Shown here: positions 24,917-34,205 of the stretch, piece by piece
Layout of the letters: every line of letters starts with the position of its first letter
Numbering within the stretch: position 1 is the first letter of the stretch
DNA from: Humibacillus sp.
GTDB taxonomy: Bacteria > Actinomycetota > Actinomycetes > Actinomycetales > Dermatophilaceae
DNA: 55,894 nt
Assembly (NCBI GenBank): GCA_030452985.1
Contig: JAKDLG010000015.1
Span: 1-55,894, forward strand
Direction: 5' to 3'
The notes under the pieces: model-generated
Databases searched by the model: none
The model's input: only the letters and a program-made list of their open reading frames with translations
Told to the model about the DNA's origin: nothing
Program-made: the position numbers and the translations under genes

Positions 24917-26041
24917 CTACGACGGGCTGCTGGGAACGTAGCCGGGCGCGGCCTCACGCTTCCGGTCGCGGACCTCCGGGGTGCGCCCGGATTGGCCGGC
25001 ATCCGGTTCCGTCGGGGTTCCGCCGTCCTGCCGACCGTCGCCCTTGCTGCCGAGTCCGAAGACGATGGGCCCCATGCCGCCCACGATGATGAGCAGCCCG
25101 CCGAGCAGGGCGCTGACCGTCATGCTCTCGCCGAAGAAGAAGAGCCCGAACAGCAGCGCCACCACTGTCTCCCAGTACGAGACCGTCGACAGCTCGACCG
25201 CGCGCAGGTGCTTTCCCGCCACGACGAGCAGGCCGATGCCGATGAGCCCGCTCACGACGAACAGGCCGGTGGCCCACAGCCAGTTGGTCCCGTCCATGAC
25301 TGCCGGCGTGGCCGGGTCGAGGGTTGTGTAGCGGATCGCCATCACGGCCAGTGCCCCGACGGCGCCGAAGATGAAGTTCCAGAAGCCTCTGACCTCGCTG
25401 CCCATGTCTCCGCGGTAGCGATAGAGGAACAGGGCCAGGCCGTAGAAGACGCCGGAGGCCAGCCCGAAGAGGTCACCCAGAGTCTTCTGCGGAAGGGCGG
25501 GGTCGGCGCCGAGCTCGAGCCCGACGCTGAAGCCCGAGCCGGTGGACCATGAGACGAGCCCGATGGTCAGCATCATCCCGAGGAACACGAGGAGCAGGAA
25601 GAGCCCGTTGCGCAGGGAAATCCGTTCCTTGAGGAAGATCCACGCCAGGATCGCGGAGAAGAGCGGACCGCTGTAGACGAGGAAGACAGCGTTGGCGATC
25701 GAGGTCAGGAGCGTCGCCGAGACGTAGAGGGCCAGCGATATGCCGATGGCGAGCCCGCCGGCCACCACGGAGAAGGACACCTTGGTCGATCGGAGCGCAG
25801 CCAGCCGTTGGGTGACCAGGATGATGACGAGGAAGCCGATCGCACCGACCGCCATCCGGCCGAACGCGAGAAAGTCACCGAGCACGTACTTGACGATCTG
25901 CCCGTCAACCTCGTGGGTCGGCACGGCCCCGCGCGAGAAGAAGCCGACCATGCCCATGCCGGTGGCTGAGATGATCATCGCCCCGAAGCCCAGCTTCTTG
26001 TTCATGACGACATCGGGGGTCGAGCTGGTGGCGGTGCTCAA
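24917..26041 (-). CDS. EamA/DMT-family transporter
   Basis: 374 residues from TTG 26041, chosen because GGAG stands seven bases upstream; ATG at 26005 would give 362. Ten membrane segments in two EamA repeats: the first includes LYVSATLLTSIANAVFLVYS and LAWIFLKERISL, the second SYWETVVALLFGLFFFGESM. A charged Gly/Asp/Arg tail of about 40 residues ends it. DMT proteins export or import amino acids and metabolites. It follows the amidinotransferase gene in the arginine deiminase cluster, so a guanidino compound, ornithine or another amine is a reasonable cargo, but a strong hairpin separates the two genes. Confidence 0.87.
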   Translation of the reverse strand: MSTATSSTPDVVMNKKLGFGAMIISATGMGMVGFFSRGAVPTHEVDGQIVKYVLGDFLAFGRMAVGAIGFLVIILVTQRLAALRSTKVSFSVVAGGLAIGISLALYVSATLLTSIANAVFLVYSGPLFSAILAWIFLKERISLRNGLFLLLVFLGMMLTIGLVSWSTGSGFSVGLELGADPALPQKTLGDLFGLASGVFYGLALFLYRYRGDMGSEVRGFWNFIFGAVGALAVMAIRYTTLDPATPAVMDGTNWLWATGLFVVSGLIGIGLLVVAGKHLRAVELSTVSYWETVVALLFGLFFFGESMTVSALLGGLLIIVGGMGPIVFGLGSKGDGRQDGGTPTEPDAGQSGRTPEVRDRKREAAPGYVPSSPS

Positions 26042-26086
26042 AGGGTGCTCCAGGTGGGTCCGTGCTGCGCCGATCAGAGTCAGCGG

Positions 26087-26118
26087 ATGGTGGGGCGGCG
26101 GCGCGGCCGCCCCACCAT
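26087..26118 (-). terminator. perfect hairpin between amidinotransferase and EamA genes
   Basis: ATGGTGGGGCGGC pairs perfectly with GCCGCCCCACCAT (13 bp) around a 6-base loop, 11 bases past the amidinotransferase stop. It should end or strongly reduce the arc operon transcript, so the EamA gene is either expressed at a lower level by read-through or from its own promoter. Confidence 0.75.
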
Positions 26119-26129
26119 GCGCCTACGTC

Positions 26130-27257
26130 TCAGACCAGCGTCGGGTCTGCGATCTGGTTGGGGAAGTAGTCCTCACAGTCACCCTCGCGGTAGACGTCCG
26201 CGGTGGCGCAGTGCATGCCTCCACCGAAGGCGTACGCATCGCGCAGCGGCACCGGGATGACGTTCATCCCGAGCTTGTCGAGCTGGTCCATCTGGTGAAC
26301 CTCGGAGGCTTCGACGCACACCGTCTTGTGGTCCAGGATGAGACAGTTCATCGACAGCCAGACCGACGAGTAGCACAGTGCCGGCGGCTCGTCGTGAGCC
26401 GGCTGGGCGGCGTCGATAATCTCCCAGTCGTTCGTCTCGAAGATCTTGCTCTGCTCCTGCGGGAGACGGCGGTGGGGGTTGTTGATGATCAGCCCCGGGC
26501 GCAGCGGCACGAAGGTCGCGTCGATGTGGATCGGGTAGGGGTCGCCGGGGAAGTTCACGGCGTGCACCCGCATGTCGGGGTAGTACCGCTTGAACCACTC
26601 CATGGCCGTGCGGTTGGTCGTCAGGCCATGCTGGATGAACAGGTCCTTGCCCAGCCGCAACACGTCAGCCGCGTCCCACATGGGTTCGACCTCGGTCGTG
26701 ACGAAGTCGAGGTTCGCCGTGCGCACGAGGCGCTCCTCCAACGAGATCTCCTCGTCGAAGTAGTTGTGCTTGTAGGACTTGTCGGTGAGACGCGGCCGCG
26801 GAGCCTGCGTCCACTTGAACTCGGGGTCGTTGTCGAAGTACTCCTTCATCAGCGGCCAGTACGCGAGGTACTCGAAGTAGCGGGAGCGGAAGGCGTTCGC
26901 GGACGACATGATCTCGTTGCCGATGGTGAGCAGGATGTCGCGGGGCGGCATGCAGGTCATCATCGAGTCGTTGCGAAAGTCCGGGGTACCGATGGCCTGG
27001 TTCCACTGCAGGGGGGTCGGCCGGTCGACCTTGATGCCATGCTGCTCGAGGATCTTGGCGTAGTTGTCGAGCTGCTCGTTGGCCCTCTCGACCGACTCCT
27101 GAGGGCGTGGTCCCCAGACCCCCCGCATCTCGGAGTCGAGCGGGATCTTCTCCGATGAGGCCGGTTCCTCCGGCGGAATCATGCTGTGGTCGGCCCTGCC
27201 GACAATGACGTGCTTGAGGGGGTCGAAGTCGTTCCACGAGTTGACGATCTTCGTCAT
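26130..27257 (-). CDS. glycine amidinotransferase (AGAT)-type enzyme
   Basis: 375 residues, the family length, from ATG 27257 with AAAGGAG upstream. The family transfers an amidino group between arginine and an amine through a Cys intermediate. Catalytic landmarks match AGAT: the N-terminal YNEWDPL-type start as SWNDFDPLKHVIVGRA, Asp in PMWDAADVLRLGKD, His in PIHIDATFVPLRPG, and Cys350 in GGGMHCATADV. The order AGAT after arcA-arcB-arcC is unusual. In the known direction it makes ornithine plus guanidinoacetate from arginine and glycine; in reverse it would make arginine from a guanidino compound and ornithine. The acceptor amine cannot be read from the sequence; lysine, ethanolamine or inosamine relatives exist. 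Confidence 0.88.
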   Translation of the reverse strand: MTKIVNSWNDFDPLKHVIVGRADHSMIPPEEPASSEKIPLDSEMRGVWGPRPQESVERANEQLDNYAKILEQHGIKVDRPTPLQWNQAIGTPDFRNDSMMTCMPPRDILLTIGNEIMSSANAFRSRYFEYLAYWPLMKEYFDNDPEFKWTQAPRPRLTDKSYKHNYFDEEISLEERLVRTANLDFVTTEVEPMWDAADVLRLGKDLFIQHGLTTNRTAMEWFKRYYPDMRVHAVNFPGDPYPIHIDATFVPLRPGLIINNPHRRLPQEQSKIFETNDWEIIDAAQPAHDEPPALCYSSVWLSMNCLILDHKTVCVEASEVHQMDQLDKLGMNVIPVPLRDAYAFGGGMHCATADVYREGDCEDYFPNQIADPTLV

Positions 27258-27330
27258 GGGTATCGCTCCTTTGGGCCGGTGGCCCGGTTGGGTTGGTTCT
27301 GTTGTGTCTGTGAGTCGTTCGGGCGGCAGC

Positions 27331-28311
27331 TCAGGCGCGCACCTTCTGACCGTTGGTAGCGGCGGTGACCGGCACCTGGTTGTCCCGCACTCCGCCGTAG
27401 TCACCTCCCGGGGTGACGACCGTGCCGGCGAGGCCGGCCACCAGCTGGACGGCATCCTCGAATCGTCCGATTGCGGAGATGCCCCCCGTGAGTTCGACGA
27501 AGCGGCAGACCGCCTCGACCTTCGGGCCCATCGACCCGTCCGGGAAGTCCATCGCGCGAAGCATCTTCGGGGTCGCCCGATGGATGGGTCGGGCCGCGTC
27601 GGTGCCGAAGCCGTCGATGACAGCAGGAACGTCGGTGAGGATCATGAGCAGGTCGGCGTCGAGATGCTCGGCCAGAACGGCTGCGGTCAGGTCCTTGTCG
27701 ACGACCGCCTCGACCCCGACCCGGTTGCCGTGCTCATCGCGGACCACCGGTATGCCGCCGCCGCCGGCGCAGACGACAACGGTGCCGTCGTCGAGCATCG
27801 AGCGGATCAGCTTGGTCTCGATGACCCGTTGAGGGCGCGGGGAGCCGACCACCCGTCGGAAGTGCTCCCCGTCGGGCTTCATCACCCAGCCGCGAGCAGC
27901 GGTGAGCTCGACGGCCTCCTGCTCGGTGTAGACCTCCCCCACGAACTTCGTCGGGTGATCGAAGGCGGGGTCCGACTCCATCACCAGCGTCTGGTTGATG
28001 ATCGCCGCGACGTCTCGGCCGGGCAGGTTGTTCTGCAGCGACTGCAGCATCCAGTACCCGATCATCCCCTGTGTCATCGCGCCGAGGGTGTCGAAGGGGT
28101 AGGGGATCGTCAGGTTGGGGTCGCTGGCCGACTGCAGCGCCAGCACGCCCACCTGCGGGCCGTTACCGTGCGTGATGACGATCTCGTGCTCCCGGGCCAA
28201 CGGAGCAAGGGCTCGGCAGGCCGTCTCGACGTTCGCGACCTGGATCGCGGCATCCGGGGTCTGACCCCGCTTCAGGAGGGCGTTTCCCCCCAGGGCAATG
28301 ACGATTCGCAC
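27331..28311 (-). CDS. arcC: carbamate kinase
   Basis: Final enzyme of the arginine deiminase pathway: carbamoyl phosphate + ADP to ATP + carbamate. GTG 28311 (VRIVIALGGNALL) gives 326 residues; it lies four bases past the arcB stop. Family blocks are IVITHGNGPQVG near 45, GVEAVVDKDLTAA near 208, LTDVPAV and GSMGPKVEAVCRFVE near 270. Expected cytoplasmic and dimeric. The ATP yield is the reason the operon can support energy metabolism when respiration is limited. Confidence 0.95.
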   Translation of the reverse strand: MRIVIALGGNALLKRGQTPDAAIQVANVETACRALAPLAREHEIVITHGNGPQVGVLALQSASDPNLTIPYPFDTLGAMTQGMIGYWMLQSLQNNLPGRDVAAIINQTLVMESDPAFDHPTKFVGEVYTEQEAVELTAARGWVMKPDGEHFRRVVGSPRPQRVIETKLIRSMLDDGTVVVCAGGGGIPVVRDEHGNRVGVEAVVDKDLTAAVLAEHLDADLLMILTDVPAVIDGFGTDAARPIHRATPKMLRAMDFPDGSMGPKVEAVCRFVELTGGISAIGRFEDAVQLVAGLAGTVVTPGGDYGGVRDNQVPVTAATNGQKVRA

Positions 28312-28315
28312 GTCG

Positions 28316-29317
28316 TCACCGGCCCAACGTCGCGACCATGACCGCCTTGATCGTGTGCATCCGGTTCTCGGCCTGGTCGAAGACGACGGACGCCTCAGAC
28401 TCGAACACCTCGTCGGACACTTCCATCGCACTCAGGCCGGTCTTGGCGTAGATGTCCTCGCCGACCACGGTGTTGCGGTCGTGGAACGCGGGGAGGCAGT
28501 GCAGGAACTTCGTGTCGGGATTGCCGGTCGCCGCCATCAGGGCGGCGTTGATCTGGTAGTCCTGCAGGAGGGCGATGCGCTCGTCCCACACCTCCTGGGG
28601 TTCGCCCATCGAGACCCAGACGTCGGTGTAGAGGAAGTCGCAGCCCTCGACACCGGTCTTGGCGTCGTCGGTGTGGGTGATCCGGGCCCCGGTCCGGGCA
28701 GCGATCTCGTTCGCCTTGGCGATCCAGTGCTCCTCGTTCCACAGTGATCGTGGGCCGACGATGCGCACGTCCATGCCGAGCAGAGCGGCAGAGATCATCA
28801 GCGAGTTGGCGACGTTGTTCCGTCCGTCGCCCAGGTAGGCGAAGGCGATGTCGGAGTAGTCCTTGCCCGAGTGCTCATGCATCGTCAGCATGTCGCAGAG
28901 CATCTGGGTGGGGTGCCAGTCGTCGGTGAGCCCGTTCCAGACGGGGACGCCGGAGAGCTCGGCAAGGGTCTCGACGTGAGACTGCTTCGACCCGCGGAAC
29001 TCGATGCCGTCGTAGTAGCGTCCCAGCACCCGCGCGGTGTCCGCCACCGACTCCTTGTGCCCCATCTGCGACGACACCGGGTCGAGGTAGGTGATGTGCG
29101 CCCCTTGGTCGAAGGCGGCCACCTCGAACGAGCAGCGGGTGCGAGTCGAGGTCTTCTCGAAGATGAGGGCGATGTTCTTGCCGGCCAGGTGCTGGGTCTC
29201 GCGGCCCTGCTTCTTGGCCGCCTTCAGCTCTACCGACAGGTCCAGCAACGAGCGCCACTCATCAGGCGTGAAGTCCAGCTCCTTGACGAAGGACCTTCCG
29301 AACAGTGCGTGGACCAT
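28316..29317 (-). CDS. arcB: ornithine carbamoyltransferase, probably catabolic
   Basis: 333 residues from ATG 29317, which has AGGAGAG nine bases upstream; the ATG at 29338 has no such site. Carbamoyl-phosphate loop STRTR at 57-61, [10 protein letters not shown] block near 150, ornithine-binding WVSMGE near 238 and HCLPAFHD near 273. In this operon it phosphorolyses citrulline to ornithine and carbamoyl phosphate. Position between arcA and arcC supports the catabolic direction over arginine synthesis. Confidence 0.94.
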   Translation of the reverse strand: MVHALFGRSFVKELDFTPDEWRSLLDLSVELKAAKKQGRETQHLAGKNIALIFEKTSTRTRCSFEVAAFDQGAHITYLDPVSSQMGHKESVADTARVLGRYYDGIEFRGSKQSHVETLAELSGVPVWNGLTDDWHPTQMLCDMLTMHEHSGKDYSDIAFAYLGDGRNNVANSLMISAALLGMDVRIVGPRSLWNEEHWIAKANEIAARTGARITHTDDAKTGVEGCDFLYTDVWVSMGEPQEVWDERIALLQDYQINAALMAATGNPDTKFLHCLPAFHDRNTVVGEDIYAKTGLSAMEVSDEVFESEASVVFDQAENRMHTIKAVMVATLGR

Positions 29318-29366
29318 GTGTATCTCTCTCCTAGCCATAGTGGGGGGTGAAGCGGTGGAGGACTGC

Positions 29367-30590
29367 TCAGATGTCGTCCCGGACGGTGGGGCAGGTCATG
29401 CACCGTGGCCCGCCTCGGCCGCGGCCGAGCTCGGCGCCAGGAATCTCGATGACCCGGACCCCCTCAGACCGCAGGTAGGCGTTCGCATCGGTGTTCCGGT
29501 CGTAGGCATAGACGACGTCGGGCGCGGCCGCCAGCACGTTGCAGGCGTCGTTCCACTGCCCGCGCTCGGCCGCGTGGTTGTCCTCGGGGGTGGTCAGAAC
29601 ACGAACCTCGGGCAGTCCGAGGGCCTTGGCCAGCACGACGTGCATGTCGTCAGCCGGCGCCCGGTGCACCGCGATCTCGCCGCGTCGTTCGCCGCGCGTG
29701 ATCGTCACCGACGGGAGCATGCCGAGCTTCTTGTACTTCAGGAAGGTGCCGGGGTTGACCATCGTCATCACGGTGTCGAGGTGCATCTGGGCCCGTTCGC
29801 GCTTCATCACCAAGCCGACGACGGTGTCGACCTGGTCGCTGTCCCACAACAGGGCGCGAGCCAGTCGTTCGCTGCCGGCGGCGCTGGTTCGCTCGGAAAG
29901 GCCGGCCACGACCGCGCCGTTGCCGATCACCTCGATGTCTCCACCCTCGATGACGGCGGGCCCGTCGGCCATCCCACCCGACCAGCGGCGGAACGGCACA
30001 TCGGCAAAGCGTGGGTGCCAGCGATAGATGGCTTCGTAGTTGATGGTCTCCCGCTGCCGGGCCGTCTTGCGCATCGAGTTGATCGACACTCCGTCGTAGA
30101 CCCAGCAGGAGGTGTCGCGCGTGAACAGGTGGTTGGGCAGGCAGCGCAGCACCATGAAGTCCGCGTCAGCCTGGGCGAGGTAGGCCGAGTGGTGGTCACC
30201 AGTGATGTCGATCAGCTCGTTCTTCGTGATGCCGACGATCAGCAGCTCGGCCAGGGCCGTGGCAGTCAGGGAGTCCGCGTACTCGCGCATCACCCGGTTG
30301 CCGGTGATCCCGTACCACCGCTCCTCGAAGGTCTCCGCAGTGACGTAGGCGCGCGCCTCCTCGACCTCAAGGGTCTGCGCCAGCAGCTCCTGCAGGTACA
30401 GCACTTCCGACCCCTCGGCCCGCAACGCGTCGACGAAGTGGTCGTGGTCCTGCTGGGCCCGCTGCGTCCACAGCACGTCGTCGAAGAGCAGACCGTCCTT
30501 GTTGCTCGGCGTCAATCGATCCATCTCTCGGCCAGGCCGATGGACGATGACCTGACGGAGGCGACCGACTTCAGAAGCGACCCGATACAC
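29367..30590 (-). CDS. arcA: arginine deiminase
   Basis: Hydrolyses arginine to citrulline and ammonia. GTG 30590 ([11 protein letters not shown]) gives 407 residues, the usual length, and has AAAGGA eight bases upstream; ATG 30629 would add 13 residues. Landmarks: [19 protein letters not shown] near 12, FTRDTSCWV near 158, [11 protein letters not shown] near 215, the catalytic His in [10 protein letters not shown], and nucleophile Cys397 in [12 protein letters not shown]. First gene of the arcA-arcB-arcC-amidinotransferase series. A perfect palindrome 63 bases upstream may control it. No ArcD antiporter is seen in the window. Confidence 0.95.
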   Translation of the reverse strand: MYRVASEVGRLRQVIVHRPGREMDRLTPSNKDGLLFDDVLWTQRAQQDHDHFVDALRAEGSEVLYLQELLAQTLEVEEARAYVTAETFEERWYGITGNRVMREYADSLTATALAELLIVGITKNELIDITGDHHSAYLAQADADFMVLRCLPNHLFTRDTSCWVYDGVSINSMRKTARQRETINYEAIYRWHPRFADVPFRRWSGGMADGPAVIEGGDIEVIGNGAVVAGLSERTSAAGSERLARALLWDSDQVDTVVGLVMKRERAQMHLDTVMTMVNPGTFLKYKKLGMLPSVTITRGERRGEIAVHRAPADDMHVVLAKALGLPEVRVLTTPEDNHAAERGQWNDACNVLAAAPDVVYAYDRNTDANAYLRSEGVRVIEIPGAELGRGRGGPRCMTCPTVRDDI

Positions 30591-30652
30591 GGCACGATCC
30601 TTTCCCGCTCTCAACAGCACTGCGACCATGCTCGCGCTGGAAAGACTGAACC

Positions 30653-30669
30653 TACTACGGTCCGTAGTA
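30653..30669. promoter_or_regulatory. perfect 17-bp palindrome upstream of arcA
   Basis: TACTACGG-T-CCGTAGTA is perfectly symmetric, as for a TetR-type dimeric repressor site, and lies between arcA and the divergent SDR gene, nearer to arcA. No regulator gene is adjacent, so the factor is encoded elsewhere. Confidence 0.6.
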
Positions 30670-30784
30670 AATAGCCAATCCGGGCATACGGGAACCCTGC
30701 CCGATACAAGCGGGCCGGTCGACTCACCACTGATCCATCTGCAACCGTCAACCCTCGTGATGGGGTTCGTGCGAATCCTGTTCT

Positions 30785-30802
30785 GGTACAACAGATGTAT
30801 CC
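30785..30802. promoter_or_regulatory. second imperfect inverted repeat in the arcA/SDR intergenic region
   Basis: GGTACA-ACAGA-TGTATCC contains TACA and TGTA arms with matching GG/CC flanks, resembling a GntR-type site. It is about 195 bases from arcA and 200 from the SDR start. The rest of the 412-base gap shows no gene. Confidence 0.35.
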
Positions 30803-31002
30803 GGATGAGGATCCTGGCGCCGCCAGTTGCGTTGTCACTGAGTGCAGTTGAACGAATGCCACGACCAGGGCGTTCGGATGATGCATGGCCGGCTGACGAG
30901 CAGGGCGCCGGCAACGTCAATGACCCAGGTGTCTTTGGTCCCTGTCGCTGCCCAGCTCGCTCACGAGAGAATGGAGGCGTCCACGTGGTGCAGGGAGATG
31001 GA

Positions 31003-32088
31003 ATGTCGACGCTCTTGATGACGGGGTTCCCCGGGTTCGTCGGCTCTGCCCTGCTGCCGCGGCTGCTCGCACGTCGTCCGGGGGTGCAGGCGGTCTGTCT
31101 GGTCCAGACCCAGCACGTCGCTCTCGCTCGGCAGCGGGTCGCGACGTTGACCGAGACCCATCCGCACCTGAAGGGCCGGCTCCAGCTCGTCGAGGGTGAC
31201 ATCACCGCAACTGATCTCGGCATCTGCGCCGGAGCGGACCTCGGGGACGTCCGGGAGGTCTGGCACCTCGCGGCGGTCTACGACCTCGCCGTTGAGAGCG
31301 GCGTCGCCCGCAGGGTCAACGTTGACGGCACCAACAACGTGCTGCAGTTCTGCACCTCGCGCGGGTCCATGCCACGACTACATCACGTGAGCACCTGTTA
31401 CGTGAGCGGCAGCCACGAAGGCATCTTCGGCGAGGACGATCTCGACGAGGGCCAGGTCTTCCGCAACCACTACGAGTCCACCAAGTGGGAAGCCGAGATG
31501 GCCGTCCACCAGGCGATGGCCGATGGGCTTCCGGCCACGATCTACCGGCCGGGCATCGTGGTCGGCGACTCGACCACCGGCGCCACCCAGAAATACGACG
31601 GGCCGTACTTCTTGGCCGCTTTCCTGCTCCGGCAGCTGCGGCTGGCCGCGGTTCCAGCGGTGGGTGACCCTGACCGGGTGCGAGTCTCGTTGGTGCCGCG
31701 CGACTTCGTGGTGGACGCCATGGACGAGCTCTCCGTGCTGGACACGTCGGTGGGGCGGACCTACGCCCTCACCGACCCCGACCCACCGACGGTCCGGGAG
31801 GTCGTCGACACCTTCGCCGATCACCTGGGCAAATGGGTGGTCTGGGTTCGGCTGCCCCTCGGGGTGACCCGCGGGCTGCTCGCCACCGTGCCGGGAATGG
31901 AGTGGCTGGTGGGCTTTCCCGCCGAGTCGGTCGACTACTTCGCTTCGCCGACGACGTACTCGACCACGAACACCCGCTCTGACCTCGAGGGCTCCGGAGT
32001 GGTCTGCCCACCGTTCGCGGACTATGCCGCCACGCTGCTCGAGTTCATGCGGACCCACCCGGAGATCGACTCCGCGGCGATGGTCTGA
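31003..32088 (+). CDS. extended SDR / thioester-reductase-like oxidoreductase
   Basis: 361 residues from ATG 31003 (AGGGAG upstream). Rossmann NAD(P) loop [16 protein letters not shown] at 6-21, downstream WHLAAVYDL near 86, and the active-site pattern Ser/Thr...YESTKWEAE (Tyr-x-x-x-Lys) near 162, then [11 protein letters not shown]. The NAD_binding_4 type includes fatty acyl-CoA reductases and carboxylic-acid-reductase termini. As the first gene of an operon with an acyl-ACP-reductase-like protein and a WS/DGAT, it may reduce a fatty aldehyde to alcohol or an acyl thioester to aldehyde. The substrate is inferred from context. Confidence 0.85.
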   Translation: MSTLLMTGFPGFVGSALLPRLLARRPGVQAVCLVQTQHVALARQRVATLTETHPHLKGRLQLVEGDITATDLGICAGADLGDVREVWHLAAVYDLAVESGVARRVNVDGTNNVLQFCTSRGSMPRLHHVSTCYVSGSHEGIFGEDDLDEGQVFRNHYESTKWEAEMAVHQAMADGLPATIYRPGIVVGDSTTGATQKYDGPYFLAAFLLRQLRLAAVPAVGDPDRVRVSLVPRDFVVDAMDELSVLDTSVGRTYALTDPDPPTVREVVDTFADHLGKWVVWVRLPLGVTRGLLATVPGMEWLVGFPAESVDYFASPTTYSTTNTRSDLEGSGVVCPPFADYAATLLEFMRTHPEIDSAAMV

Positions 32089-32111
32089 GCGCGGAACCAG
32101 AAGGGAACAGC

Positions 32112-34205
32112 ATGCCCACCACCCCTCCACTCACCGTGGTCAACGTCAGCCTGGCGGAGTCCGAGCGCGACTTCGACGAGCGTGTGACCCTTCTGGGCCG
32201 CACGATCCGCATCGTTCGGGTCGGCGCCGACGGGGACGTCGGCAATGCCACCAGCCTCGTCCGGGACTGGTCGGGCCGGGCAGCCGCGATCGCCGTCACC
32301 GGAATACGCGAGGCCCGGGCCAGCGGCCTCTACGACGGTGACCTGGACGCGATCGCGAAGGTGAAGGCAGCAGCCTTCCCGGTGCCGGTCACGAACGGGC
32401 ACATGCTGCGTGATGTGCTCCAGGAGTGGGCGATCCGACGCCTGCAGAGCGAGATGCCAGGATATTTCGCCAATGCCCGCACCGTTGTCCTCGGCGGACG
32501 TAACCATGACCGCACCGCACGCACGCTGCGGCAGTACACCGACAACATCGCGTTCTCCGATCCGCTGCTCCGTCTGCGGATTCCCGAACGGCTGAACGAT
32601 GTTCCGCTGGCCACCCTGGGCGTCGACCTGGCGCTGTCGTCGATGCGTTGGCTCCCTGACATGGTGCGGGCTCAGGTTCGGGCCCCCGGGGAACTGGCGA
32701 GCAACGCTCTGGCTCGTCGCGCCGCCCGTGACGCCGACGTCGTGGTGGCGACCTACGAGGAGCTCGTCGGGTTCGGTCTGGAGGACCTGGCCGGCAAGAC
32801 GCTGGTCAGCTCGACGATCTCACCCGACCGACTCGCGGACCTGGCTGCCCGAGGCGTCGACCTGGTGCTGGACAGCACCCCGCAGCCATTTAGCGTCACG
32901 GTCTCGGCCGCTCTGCTGGAAGCGATGATGCGAGCACTGGTCGACGACGACGGAAACCTGACCGAGGACGACCTCCTCGAGATCATCCATTCGACCGATC
33001 TGGAACCGAGGGTGCTCTACCCGAACGGGCCGCGCCGCAAGAGCCGGTTCGCGTTCGTCATCCACCCGTTGTCGCAGGCCTTCCTCACCCGGGTCGAGCC
33101 ACTGGGAACGATGGCGAAGATCATGCCGGACGCGGCGATGGACGTCGTCGAGAAGGCCGTCGCCTACGCGCCGCCCTTCGTCTACTCCCACGTCACCGGC
33201 ATCACGTCTCCGACCGGGGCAGAAGCGGAGGGGTGGCTGATCACCGTCGGTGGCACGCCCCGTGAACTGATGGCGCACAGCCCCGAGTTCACCTACGCCC
33301 GGCTGCTCCAGGCGGCTGAGACAGCACGAAAGCTCGGTGCCCAGATCATGGGTCTCGGCGCCTTCACAAAGGTGGTCGGCGATGCGGGCGTCACCGTCGC
33401 CAAGAGAGCACCGTTGCCGATCACGACCGGTAACAGCTACAGCGCCTCCGCGGCGCTGTGGGCCGCTCATGAGGCGCTCACCAAGATCGGCCTCGCCGAG
33501 ATGGACGATACGGGTCGGATGCGCGGAACGGCCATGGTGGTCGGTGCGACCGGCGCCATCGGCTCTGTGTGCGCGCGGTTGCTGGCGCTGGCCAGTGACG
33601 AGCTGTGGCTGGTCTCGCCTGAAACCGCGAAGCTGCTGGCCCTGAAGGAGGAGATCGAGCGTGCCGACCCGCGAGCCGAGATCCGCGTCTCGACGGCACC
33701 GGATGAGCATCTGGCCGACATGGACCTGATCGTCACCGCCACCTCGGGTGCCGGCAAGCGCGTCATCGACATCACCGCAGTCAAGCCCGGCTGCGTGATA
33801 ACCGATGTCGCCCGACCACTCGACCTGTCGGCGCAGGACGTCGCCAAGCGTCCCGACGTACTCGTCATCGAGTCAGGCGAGATCGAGCTGCCCGGGGAGC
33901 TGTCGATGAAGGACATCGGCCTACCGCACGGCGTGGCGTACGCCTGCCTCGCCGAGACCGTGGTGCTGGCTCTGGAGGGGCGCTACGAGACCTTCACCGT
34001 CGGCCGGGAGATCGAGTGGGAGAAGGTCAAGCAGATCTATCGGCTCGGGCTCAAGCACGGGATGAAGCTGGCCGCCATCTCGGGAGTGAACGGAGTGTTC
34101 ACCGACGAGGACATCGCCCGTGTCCGGGAGCTGGCCCTACGGGAACGCGAGCGTCACCACCTGCTTGAACTCTCTGCGAGAGCGCCGGAAAGGGTGCTCC
34201 GATGA
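32112..34205 (+). CDS. long protein with C-terminal acyl-ACP reductase (AAR)-like half
   Basis: 697 residues. From about residue 305 it follows cyanobacterial long-chain acyl-ACP reductase: KSRFAFVIHPLSQAF, then AETARKLGAQIMGLGAFTKV, PITTGNSYSASAALWA, the NADPH loop VVGATGAIGSVCARLLA (475-491), and HGVAYACLAETVVLALEGRY with Cys612 in the place of the AAR active-site Cys (FACFAEA). The first ~300 residues have no counterpart in cyanobacterial AAR; they look like a second Rossmann-type domain (for example VVVATYEELVGFGLEDLAGK) of unknown role. It would reduce an acyl thioester to a fatty aldehyde. It lies 23 bases after the SDR gene and overlaps the WS/DGAT gene by four bases. Confidence 0.78.
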   Translation: MPTTPPLTVVNVSLAESERDFDERVTLLGRTIRIVRVGADGDVGNATSLVRDWSGRAAAIAVTGIREARASGLYDGDLDAIAKVKAAAFPVPVTNGHMLRDVLQEWAIRRLQSEMPGYFANARTVVLGGRNHDRTARTLRQYTDNIAFSDPLLRLRIPERLNDVPLATLGVDLALSSMRWLPDMVRAQVRAPGELASNALARRAARDADVVVATYEELVGFGLEDLAGKTLVSSTISPDRLADLAARGVDLVLDSTPQPFSVTVSAALLEAMMRALVDDDGNLTEDDLLEIIHSTDLEPRVLYPNGPRRKSRFAFVIHPLSQAFLTRVEPLGTMAKIMPDAAMDVVEKAVAYAPPFVYSHVTGITSPTGAEAEGWLITVGGTPRELMAHSPEFTYARLLQAAETARKLGAQIMGLGAFTKVVGDAGVTVAKRAPLPITTGNSYSASAALWAAHEALTKIGLAEMDDTGRMRGTAMVVGATGAIGSVCARLLALASDELWLVSPETAKLLALKEEIERADPRAEIRVSTAPDEHLADMDLIVTATSGAGKRVIDITAVKPGCVITDVARPLDLSAQDVAKRPDVLVIESGEIELPGELSMKDIGLPHGVAYACLAETVVLALEGRYETFTVGREIEWEKVKQIYRLGLKHGMKLAAISGVNGVFTDEDIARVRELALRERERHHLLELSARAPERVLR

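Noticed and set aside
25740-27158. 472-residue rightward open frame opposite the amidinotransferase
   Set aside because: Antisense mirror of the AGAT-type gene; no own family signature.
29091-30674. 527-residue rightward open frame opposite arcA/arcB
   Set aside because: Antisense shadow of high-GC genes; no ribosome site and no family pattern, while arcA and arcB show all catalytic motifs.
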